A DNA stretch of 8,821 bases. It comes from Bacteroidales bacterium. GTDB taxonomy: Bacteria; Bacteroidota; Bacteroidia; Bacteroidales; NBLH01. The position numbers and the translations under genes were made by a program. The notes below the pieces were generated by a model. That model made no database searches and had not been told where the DNA came from. It saw nothing but the letters and a program-made list of their open reading frames with translations. The stretch spans positions 1 to 8,821 of the forward strand of contig JAKIUH010000171.1 in assembly GCA_021647685.1 (NCBI GenBank), given 5' to 3'. Shown piece by piece: positions 1 through 6,097 of this stretch; the first letter of the stretch is position 1, and each line of letters begins with the position of its first letter.

Positions 1-493
1 AAGAAGCAAAATAAGCCGATTGTGTACTAAATTTTTGATCATAATTGGTTGTGGCAGTGTCCAATACAGGATATATTTTATCTACAATAATATTGTTAAA
101 AGGTTTTCCTCCACTCAGACCTATTTCCAGCCAAGGCCATTTTTTAAAATAATCAATGCGTTCTATAAATGTTACCGGATCGTTGTTTAAATTTACTTCG
201 TAATAGGGTCTTTTCTTCAAAAAAAGACTCATATATTCTTCAGCTTTTTCCAACTCGTCCAATTCATAATTAGCCGCAGCTAAATATTTCAATACTTCAT
301 ATTTTTTACTGCCTTTAAGCTTACATTCTGTGAGTATATTTTCCATTTGTTCAATCACCAGACTGTATCTTCCCTCATCATATAGTTTTTCGGCATCGGC
401 TATTTGTTCATCACATTTGGTTTGTGCGTAGGCTAATGTTGTCATTAGGCTAAGAACAAATATAAGCAGTATTTTTAACAACTCTTTATACAT
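1..493 (-). CDS. Exported protein with TPR-like region, 5' part only
   Basis: An open frame runs from ATG at 493 to the left edge of the window without a stop (about 164 codons), so only the N-terminal part is visible. It begins MYKELLKILLIFVLSLMTTL and then AYAQ, a classic Sec signal peptide with likely cleavage after AYA or AYAQ (residue 23-24). Residues about 25-95 are helical and acidic, with Tyr/Leu/Ala spacing like one or two TPR hairpins (for example KLYDEGRYSLVIEQMENIL and KYLAAANYELDELEKAEEY). From about residue 118 it changes to WPWLEIGLSGGKPFNN, which resembles the first strand of an outer-membrane barrel of the PorT type. The likely place is the periplasm or outer membrane; no specific function is recognised. 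It lies 88 bp downstream of the STAND ATPase gene on the same strand and may have its own promoter. TPR and barrel readings are by eye. Confidence 0.75.
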   Translation of the reverse strand, partial: MYKELLKILLIFVLSLMTTLAYAQTKCDEQIADAEKLYDEGRYSLVIEQMENILTECKLKGSKKYEVLKYLAAANYELDELEKAEEYMSLFLKKRPYYEVNLNNDPVTFIERIDYFKKWPWLEIGLSGGKPFNNIIVDKIYPVLDTATTNYDQKFSTQSAYFAS

Positions 494-530
494 TTTTAAA
501 TACTTAGCGTTTATAATATAGATTGATAAA

Positions 531-553
531 ATTGCTAAATTGTTGCAAGCAAT
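531..553 (-). terminator. Weak candidate hairpin after the STAND gene
   Basis: A 6-bp inverted repeat (ATTGCT at 531-536 and AGCAAT at 548-553, 11-nt loop) lies about 30 bp past the stop of the STAND ATPase gene. Read on the minus strand it is followed by a short TTTT. The stem is short and AT-rich, so this is a weak terminator candidate at best. The rest of the 494-581 gap is A/T-rich and shows no clear Bacteroidota promoter (TTTG/TAnnTTTG). Confidence 0.2.
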
Positions 554-581
554 AAGTTTTTTCGTCTTTTTTATTAATAAT

Positions 582-3500
582 TTATGGTTTATGTTTGACT
601 TCAACCGGCTCATAAGGAACATTTTTGCCAACATAGTTATCCCAATCTTCTTTTGACATTACATGATCTATCATAAATTTAACTTTCACAGCATATATTT
701 TATTGTCTTTTTCCCAATAACGTATGGTGTTATCTTCACATAATCCGTAAAGCCTGTCATTTCTTGAAAATATTAAATTTCGTACTTTTACGTCATGATC
801 AAAAATCTTTATTGAATTTGAATGCATATTTTGCAAATTGTCAATATTTATTTGTTTGTTTTCTTTTGATACGGAAAGTAAGGAATCTGTTGAGTTAAAA
901 TCAATAGCATTAATACCAATATTACTCAGTAAATAATTTCTTGGACTATTTAAATCATTTGAGCGGAAAATTAAAACACTTCCATTTTCAAAACCAACCG
1001 CCAGCATATTTCTTTTATTATTAATTCCTATTGAAATTGCTTGAACATTATCTCGTTTTGCCAATAACTTGGTTTCTCCGTTTTGGATATTCCACTGAAT
1101 TATTTTTCCATTACTTAATGCTGCTATAATATTCTGTCCATCCGCAAGATATTTAATAGCATTAATTCTTGCGTCCAAAACAATTTTTTTAATTTCTGTT
1201 TGTGATTTTTTGGCAACTTTCCAAATCCTTATCGTCTTGTCTCTTCCTGCTGTGGCAAATTCATTTCCATCGGGGCTGATATCTGCACTCCTGATTAATC
1301 CGGTATGCCCGCGTAAACGATAACTTTCTTTTTCACTAATAAACAAAAGATATTGTTCTCGGTTTTCAAAACCAATAACCAGCATGTTATCATTTAAAAA
1401 ATAAGAAGTATTTACCGGAACTTTTGTTTTAAAAAGTAGTTCCTTGCTAATCATCTCTCGATTTTTAACATTGTAAATAATTAAATTATTATTTTTAGTA
1501 TGGATGAGTAAATTTATACCGTCAACATAAAATGATATTATTTTTTCATTGGTAATTTCTAATATATTTGATAATCCGTTTGCCAGTAATGCATAGCGCA
1601 AAGCATTGTAAACATCAGGATTTCGCGATGAACCACCATACTCTTTATTAAACGTATAAGCTTGTATTGCAAGTTGTAAATTAAGTTGTGGGTTTTCAAA
1701 ACGATTTTGAGCTTTTAAAGCCAGAGTTCTTGCCAGTGCCAGATAGCTGAGTCTTTTGGCACTATCACTGGCAACTTCGGCTAATTTTCTTGCTTCTTCT
1801 GCCAGTTTTCTGGCTTGGTCGGCTTTTTGTTTTTCCGATAAAGCCTTTCTGGCTTCAATTTTGGCTTTTTGCGACTGTTCTTCTGCTAAAATTTTCATGG
1901 CAATCGCATATTCTTTTGCACTGTCTGATTGTCTTTTAGCTAATAATGCCTGATAAGCACTGCTGTCGGCTTTCAGTTTTTCAATTTGCATTAATTTTGT
2001 TGCTGCAATAGCTTTATTTTTTTGTTCTTCGGCAAATTTACGTTGAATTTCCGTGAGCTCCTTTTGTTTTTCGGCTAAGTTTCTTTGTTTTTCGGCATGT
2101 TTTTTTTCTTGCATTGCCCACCATGTAAAGCCCGAAAGTACTGCGATTACAAAAACAGACATAATAAAATAAACAACCATCCGCACTCTTTTTCTGCGTT
2201 CAATAGATTTTATTGCCTCACGACTTTCATGCAAATATTCCTGTATATTTTCTGCCAAGATTTCGGCTCTTTCTAGTTGTTCTTCAACCGGATCAAAACT
2301 TTTATCGTATTTTGCTATCCAATATTTATTGGGTTGAAATTTTTTATACCATTTTTCAAAATGCACTAATGTTCCTAATGGAAGTAAAAATTCCTTGGCT
2401 TTATCATGATCTAACCATCTTTGTAACTGAATTTTAAAATCTAAAAAATCATTATAATTTTCTTTTTCTTCATTTTCCCAAAATGTTAGCAAATCCCAAT
2501 TACGTATTAAGGCTTCGTGGGTAATATCCAGTACAGTATTTGCCGATAAAAATTGGCTTTCAACATCTTCTTCTTCAATATAAGGGCGAATAAAATTGTT
2601 TTTGTGTAATCGAAAAATATTTAAAACTCCGCATACCGTTTCGTATGAAATGTGCTCTTTATTGATTATATCCGTTATTTCTCTTAATGTTACACGGTTA
2701 CGCACAGCTCTTCCTTGATCTATTTTGGTCAGCGATTGAAAAGCTACTTTAATAATCATTTTGGCATCTTCTTCACTAATGTTTTTATCACCCCACTCAA
2801 CCAATTCCATATAATATAAATAAGCTGTTTCGTATAAAATATTGGCATGGGTATTTAAAACATTTGACAAATTGGCACGATTATAAAACTCATGTTTAAA
2901 ACTTTCTTGTGATTTTAGCCAAACGTTAAAATCTTTTTGTTCATTTTCTGTTAAATATTTTGTTGGTAATCCGGCTAATTTAACCAAATGAATCAAATCC
3001 ATTTCGTCTTCACCATTTCGCGCACTTGTCCATAACTGACTGAGTGTGTGTTGGATAATTGGCAACTGATCAAAGCCTTCTTGTAATTCATTAATAATTG
3101 TTTCGGTAAGGCGTTTTGATATTTTACCTCCGGCTAATTTTGCGGGTTCTTCTATAACTTGCTGCAACTCATTACGTTGAAGACGTGGAACAAAAAACTG
3201 ACTGTAACCGATAAATTCAGGTAAACCTTTAAATGCCACACTTTGGCTGATAAAATCGGAACGCATGGTAAAAACCAAATAAATGGGTAAATCTTCAACA
3301 ATAGATATACTTGCAGTTTCTAAAAGCAAATTAATGGTTAAATAGGCTTCCTCGGAAGGAACTCCGTTTAAGTAGTTTTCCGGATTTGTAAAAAACTCTT
3401 CAAACTGGTCGGCAAGAATAAACAAATTGGCTGCTTTTGATTTTAATATTTTTCTTTCCTCCTCATCGGCATTTTTCCATTTTTTGCTACTTTTATCAAT

Positions 3501-3881
3501 ATAAAAACCGGAATTTTTATACAGTTGAACTAATGATGAAAATCCTAATTTTAATTCATTTTCAACATATTGGGCATCTAAATTCATATAATTTGACAAG
3601 CTTTCAGACAGATTAGTCAGTGGTGAACGTTCCGGTCTGAAATCGCAAATTAGCCAGTTGTTGTATTCGGCATGAAAAAATCCGGCACGGGCATTGGGAA
3701 TAACTCCTGCGTAAACCAGCGATGATTTACCGTCGCCCGATGCTCCGGTAATAATGGTAATTTTTTTGTCTTCCAGTTGTTTAATAATCTGGCGAATGTG
3801 TAAATCGCGTCCTTTGAAGAAAATTGATTCTTCTTCGGTAAATGGGCGCAAACCCGGATATGGACGTATTTTTTCCTTCAT
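582..3881 (-). CDS. nSTAND1 ATPase with TM, coiled coil and WD40 propeller
   Basis: Large STAND-type signalling ATPase (NLR-like), 1,099 aa from ATG at 3881; a TTG at 3884 is the alternative. Residue order: start PYPGLRPFTEEES (8-20), the family signature; Walker A GASGDGKSS (46-54); Walker B ILADQFEE (about 155-162); RSD motif (207-209) in the sensor region; winged-helix/helical region to about 560; basic stretch RRKRVR then a hydrophobic segment (about 568-590); Lys/Glu/Ala/Gln-rich coiled coil (about 591-710); a helical linker; then seven beta-propeller repeats (about 775-1061), the clearest being GHTGLIRSADISPDG...TIRIWKV (858-889). The C-terminal MSKEDWDNYVGKNVPYEPV resembles the tail I recall for Bacteroidota STAND/WD40 proteins. 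The catalytic motifs look intact. The ATG overlaps the TGA of the TIR-like gene (TGATG), implying translational coupling. By family knowledge the propeller senses a ligand and the ATPase oligomerises; the role in defence is inferred. Confidence 0.9.
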   Translation of the reverse strand: MKEKIRPYPGLRPFTEEESIFFKGRDLHIRQIIKQLEDKKITIITGASGDGKSSLVYAGVIPNARAGFFHAEYNNWLICDFRPERSPLTNLSESLSNYMNLDAQYVENELKLGFSSLVQLYKNSGFYIDKSSKKWKNADEEERKILKSKAANLFILADQFEEFFTNPENYLNGVPSEEAYLTINLLLETASISIVEDLPIYLVFTMRSDFISQSVAFKGLPEFIGYSQFFVPRLQRNELQQVIEEPAKLAGGKISKRLTETIINELQEGFDQLPIIQHTLSQLWTSARNGEDEMDLIHLVKLAGLPTKYLTENEQKDFNVWLKSQESFKHEFYNRANLSNVLNTHANILYETAYLYYMELVEWGDKNISEEDAKMIIKVAFQSLTKIDQGRAVRNRVTLREITDIINKEHISYETVCGVLNIFRLHKNNFIRPYIEEEDVESQFLSANTVLDITHEALIRNWDLLTFWENEEKENYNDFLDFKIQLQRWLDHDKAKEFLLPLGTLVHFEKWYKKFQPNKYWIAKYDKSFDPVEEQLERAEILAENIQEYLHESREAIKSIERRKRVRMVVYFIMSVFVIAVLSGFTWWAMQEKKHAEKQRNLAEKQKELTEIQRKFAEEQKNKAIAATKLMQIEKLKADSSAYQALLAKRQSDSAKEYAIAMKILAEEQSQKAKIEARKALSEKQKADQARKLAEEARKLAEVASDSAKRLSYLALARTLALKAQNRFENPQLNLQLAIQAYTFNKEYGGSSRNPDVYNALRYALLANGLSNILEITNEKIISFYVDGINLLIHTKNNNLIIYNVKNREMISKELLFKTKVPVNTSYFLNDNMLVIGFENREQYLLFISEKESYRLRGHTGLIRSADISPDGNEFATAGRDKTIRIWKVAKKSQTEIKKIVLDARINAIKYLADGQNIIAALSNGKIIQWNIQNGETKLLAKRDNVQAISIGINNKRNMLAVGFENGSVLIFRSNDLNSPRNYLLSNIGINAIDFNSTDSLLSVSKENKQINIDNLQNMHSNSIKIFDHDVKVRNLIFSRNDRLYGLCEDNTIRYWEKDNKIYAVKVKFMIDHVMSKEDWDNYVGKNVPYEPVEVKHKP

Positions 3882-4798
3882 CAAACTTCTTGTTCTTCAA
3901 TTACTTTATCGTATTGTACTTTTATTTCAATAGGTATTAATTCTTGTGCAACAATTTGCGTAATTACCATAGGTGCCTCAAAATTAAGATATGCATTTTC
4001 TTCAATATTGGCATCTCCTATAAATAATAAAGGAACTTTTGAGGAGGCTCCTCCTATTTTTTTCCAAACTTGTTGAACAAAAGGAACAGCCCAATCACTT
4101 GTCCTTTGAAAATAAATTACCACAAACTTTGATTTTTCAATTTGTTGAACAACTAACTCCGAATAATCTACCGCATCGCTTAAAGTTATTTCTATTTTGC
4201 GAATATCAATAACATCAGCAATTAAATCAATAATTCCGTTTGCCGAATCGGCATCCAGTTCATTATAAATAAAAAACAAATCGGTTTCGTGTATATCGTA
4301 ATGGCTGTGCTTGTCTGAATACATTACTGCACGCATATCTTCTACAAAAGCAATTGCTGAATTTTTATTGGAAAAAATCATGTTATGGTGTATGCGTTGG
4401 CGCACAGAACGGATAAATTGGTCTTGTTCGGGTGCTACATGGTTTTCTGAAACCGACTCAGGATGCCAAACAAATACTTTAAAATCATTTTCGGGGATAT
4501 CGCTTTTTTTCTGTGCCGTAGTAAATTGAAAATCTTGTAAAAAAATTTCTTTTTCTTCTATTTTTGTATTTAGATGTTCTTTTCCCAATAAATGAATTGA
4601 ACAATCAGCAGCTTGAATTAAATCTTCTGTCTGTTTGATAAATTCTTTTTCATTTTTTATATCGCTTGCATCAGGATACAGCACTACCATCCCTGCCCGC
4701 TCTAAAACCTTTTCTAAAAGGTTTTTAAGCGGCACGACATCTTCCGATACCTCAGCTACAAATACTTTTATTTTCTTTGTGTAAAAGTCAAATAACAT
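3881..4798 (-). CDS. Protein with two TIR-like domains, STAND partner
   Basis: A 305-aa protein starting at ATG 4798. Residues about 10-115 form a TIR-like/DUF4062-like alpha/beta domain: beta strand KVFVAEVSED, a helix, then GMVVLYPDAS, ADCSIHLLG and FKVFVWHPE. A central segment (about 120-160, with QDQFIRSVRQRI and FVEDMRAVMY) is typical of TIR-like proteins encoded beside STAND ATPases. Residues about 171-280 look like a second, more divergent copy: DLFFIYNELDADSANGII, IEITLSDAVDYSELVV, KSKFVVIYFQRTSDWA and VPLLFIGD. Whether a catalytic Glu for NAD cleavage is present is unclear; E83 (EEKEIFLQDF) is only a candidate. No signal peptide or TM, so probably cytoplasmic. It is the first gene of a two-gene operon and overlaps the ATPase start by one base, which suggests that the two proteins act together. 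Alternative: a non-enzymatic adaptor. Family call by recognition of motifs, not by search. Confidence 0.75.
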   Translation of the reverse strand: MLFDFYTKKIKVFVAEVSEDVVPLKNLLEKVLERAGMVVLYPDASDIKNEKEFIKQTEDLIQAADCSIHLLGKEHLNTKIEEKEIFLQDFQFTTAQKKSDIPENDFKVFVWHPESVSENHVAPEQDQFIRSVRQRIHHNMIFSNKNSAIAFVEDMRAVMYSDKHSHYDIHETDLFFIYNELDADSANGIIDLIADVIDIRKIEITLSDAVDYSELVVQQIEKSKFVVIYFQRTSDWAVPFVQQVWKKIGGASSKVPLLFIGDANIEENAYLNFEAPMVITQIVAQELIPIEIKVQYDKVIEEQEV

Positions 4799-4977
4799 AG
4801 AAATAATTAAACTTTACTTTGTTCATGCGAAAAGTGTACCAAAATTTAGTTTAGGCAGTAATCAAATTAAAAAAGTTTATTCTTATTTATATGAATAGGC
4901 TAAGGTGCTTTTTGTGTTCTTTATTTTATACACATTAATTGGGTTTTACCCTTATTTGAATTGTGTAAATTGCTGTT
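4799..4977. other. Intergenic leader of the TIR-like/STAND operon
   Basis: This 179-bp A/T-rich spacer upstream of the TIR-like gene should hold the operon promoter. On the minus strand TAAATTTTG (about 4840-4848) is one base off the Bacteroidota -7 box TAnnTTTG, with a TTTG about 14 bp further upstream, shorter than the usual spacing; I do not call it a promoter. No Shine-Dalgarno is seen before ATG 4798 (leader TTTAATTATTTCT), as is usual in this phylum. Confidence 0.4.
4929..4967. repeat. Imperfect hairpin upstream of TIR-like operon
   Basis: TACACA (4929-4934) pairs with TGTGTA (4962-4967), and inside them GGGT (4941-4944) pairs with ACCC (4948-4951) around a TTT loop. The structure lies just after the stop of the small lipoprotein-like ORF and about 130-170 bp upstream of the TIR-like start. 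It could be a terminator-like structure without a clear U-run, or a binding site. The pairing is seen directly; the role is unknown. Confidence 0.35.
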
Positions 4978-5103
4978 TTAAATATGTGTAGTACTTAATT
5001 CGGCTTTTTGTATTAATTTATTTTCTTGGTTCTGTGAGTTTGCCTGACAAGAGTTTAAAAAAACAAACACTAAAATTGAATAGTAAAATAGTTTATTCAT
5101 CAT
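4978..5103 (-). pseudogene. Small lipoprotein-like ORF, probably a 5' remnant
   Basis: A 41-codon ORF from ATG at 5103 (a second ATG follows at 5100) to TAA at 4978. It reads MMNKLFYYSILVFVFLNSC and then QANSQNQENKL: a short basic start, a hydrophobic core and a lipobox-like LNSC with Cys19, followed by a Ser/Gln/Asn-rich tether. This is the expected N-terminus of a Bacteroidota lipoprotein, but the chain stops only 22 residues after the Cys, too short for a usual folded domain. An in-frame upstream extension to 5208 is possible but would bury the signal peptide. It is either a truncated gene remnant in a repeat-rich spacer or a genuine very small lipoprotein; I favour the remnant. No RBS or promoter was recognised. 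Confidence 0.4.
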
Positions 5104-5132
5104 TTTTAAAATAACGGACCAGTATATGAGGC

Positions 5133-5156
5133 GTTGGGCATTTTGAAACACCCAAC
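5133..5156. repeat. Imperfect palindrome GTTGGG...CCCAAC
   Basis: GTTGGG (5133-5138) is the inverted complement of CCCAAC (5151-5156), with a further TTT/AAA pairing inside. The outer bases match the shape of integron core boxes (GTTRRRY and RYYYAAC), but they are only 24 bp apart and in the wrong order for an attC site. Confidence 0.5.
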
Positions 5157-5211
5157 TTTCCAATTTACTATGTCGTTTATTTATATTCATAATTTGCAAC
5201 TTAACCACTTA

Positions 5212-5247
5212 TTACCCAATGGCTTATATACATTGTTACCCACTGGC
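5212..5247. repeat. Tandem 12-bp direct repeat
   Basis: TTACCCAATGGC (5212-5223) recurs as TTACCCACTGGC (5236-5247), 11 of 12 bases identical, with a 24-bp period. It may be a protein-binding pair or part of a dispersed intergenic repeat. Confidence 0.5.
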
Positions 5248-5312
5248 ATTCTTTCGTTTATATCATTATCCTCTTTCAAATTTGCTACAATCTTCATTTT
5301 TTCGGTGCGTTG

Positions 5313-5333
5313 GCAAAAGACATACTCTTTTGC
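5313..5333. repeat. Perfect 8-bp hairpin
   Basis: GCAAAAGA (5313-5320) and TCTTTTGC (5326-5333) form a perfect 8-bp stem with a 5-nt loop. It lies 60-80 bp past the stop of the BrxA-like gene. On the minus strand no T-run follows, so it is not a standard intrinsic terminator for that operon, though it could stabilise the 3' end of the mRNA. Confidence 0.5.
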
Positions 5334-5370
5334 AATTTTGGGTCAAGTGTTGGCTGATGCGAATTGCAAA
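5329..5370. repeat. 9-bp inverted repeat overlapping the hairpin
   Basis: TTTGCAATT (5329-5337) and AATTGCAAA (5362-5370) are exact inverted complements with a 24-nt loop. The left arm overlaps the right arm of the 5313-5333 hairpin, so the two foldings are mutually exclusive. Confidence 0.5.
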
Positions 5371-5392
5371 TGTGTATGGCTTTTAGCGTTGG

Positions 5393-6097
5393 CTATTCCA
5401 TCATTAATAATTCTCTGTCAATTCCTCTTATATATTCCCATTTTTCCGTATGGTATTTATTTGCTGCTTCTGTTAAATCCGGTGTGTTGTAATAGGCAAA
5501 AACCGTTTTGTCAAAATCTTTCAGGTTGATTTGTTTGGTGTGGTTAACTACCGCATATAGTTTAAAAATATCTGCCACTTGCTCAATGTTTAAATCCGAT
5601 TTGTTTATTTGCTCGAAAGTGTTTTTTGTCTTTGCTTCTAAAATGCCGAAATAGGTTAGGGATTTCAAAAAAGCTCTTGTTGACCGTTTTACGATTTCGG
5701 TATCTCCATAAGTTTCTGTCATCTTTTTTGTTAAAGCCACCGAACTGACTTCCTGCGAACTGTCAAATATTTTATAAAACATTTGAGTGAAATATTTCAA
5801 AATCTCATAATCCAAAACAAACATTGCCATATAGATAGGCTTCATATATTCAAAATCGTGTTTTTTGCTCAATTCAATTAATATATTATTCTCAATTCTG
5901 GCTGTGTTTTCTTGAAAGCTGTAAATAAAAGTGCGAAACAAAACGGTCCTTGTTTTTCTTCTTCCGTCTTTTCCTGTCAGTTCAACAGCTATTTCGTTGT
6001 AAGCATCGTAAAAGTCTTGTGGTTTTGTACCAACTTCAATATTTTTCAATGTTTTATATATCCACTCGGGTTTAAGCGGTCTGTCATATCCCATCAT
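5393..6097 (-). CDS. BrxA-like protein, last gene of BREX-like operon
   Basis: A 234-aa soluble protein, probably BrxA-like (DUF1819 type), the small winged-helix, DNA-binding-type component of BREX anti-phage systems. It starts at ATGATG (6097); the first ATG overlaps the pglZ TGA (ATGA, 4 bp), so the two are translationally coupled. Visible features: a basic N-terminal part (KPEWIYKTLKNIEVG; GKDGRRKTRTVLFRTF, about 42-57), a helical core with a run YMAMFVLDYEILKYFTQMFY (about 89-108), and YGDTEIVKRSTRAFLKSLTY (130-149), which resembles the recognition-helix region of DUF1819 proteins. No signal peptide or TM segment. The call rests mainly on position directly after pglZ, where brxA sits in type 3 BREX, and on size; the sequence match is weak by eye. 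Otherwise it is an unrecognised accessory gene of a PglZ system. Confidence 0.5.
   Translation of the reverse strand: MMGYDRPLKPEWIYKTLKNIEVGTKPQDFYDAYNEIAVELTGKDGRRKTRTVLFRTFIYSFQENTARIENNILIELSKKHDFEYMKPIYMAMFVLDYEILKYFTQMFYKIFDSSQEVSSVALTKKMTETYGDTEIVKRSTRAFLKSLTYFGILEAKTKNTFEQINKSDLNIEQVADIFKLYAVVNHTKQINLKDFDKTVFAYYNTPDLTEAANKYHTEKWEYIRGIDRELLMME

Larger units (their letters stand above)
5104..5392. other. Repeat-rich non-coding spacer between modules
   Basis: These 289 bp separate the BREX-like operon from the small lipoprotein-like ORF and the TIR-like/STAND operon. No convincing coding frame is present. The stretch holds an imperfect palindrome (5133-5156), a 12-bp direct repeat pair (5212-5247), a perfect hairpin (5313-5333), a 9-bp inverted repeat (5329-5370), and three GYGTTGGC boxes spaced 40 and 39 bp apart. 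Its texture differs from the surrounding genes and from ordinary spacers in this window. Confidence 0.6.
5307..5393. repeat. Three GYGTTGGC boxes at about 40-bp spacing
   Basis: GCGTTGGC at 5307-5314, GTGTTGGC at 5347-5354 and GCGTTGGC at 5386-5393 are spaced 40 and 39 bp apart. The last box ends inside the TAG stop codon of the BrxA-like gene. A related GCGTTGGG lies at 5131-5138. Seen directly; function unknown. Confidence 0.5.

Noticed and set aside
1756..1953. Plus-strand open frame rich in Ala, Ser, Phe and Leu.
   Set aside because: It is the antisense of the low-complexity coiled-coil coding region of the STAND protein.
4836..4850. Bacteroidota-type promoter (TTTG and TAAATTTTG) before the TIR-like gene.
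   Set aside because: The -7 box is off by one base and the spacing of about 14 bp is shorter than usual, so the match is not better than chance in AT-rich DNA.
5133..5156. Possible integron attC site (GTTGGGC and ACCCAAC match the core-box consensus).
   Set aside because: The boxes are in the wrong order and too close; no partner box was found at 50-140 bp on either strand and no integrase is present.
5134..5529. A 131-codon plus-strand open frame across the repeat block.
   Set aside because: It overlaps the 3' end of the BrxA-like gene antisense, has a Leu/Phe/Pro-rich AT-driven composition, and shows no domain or RBS.
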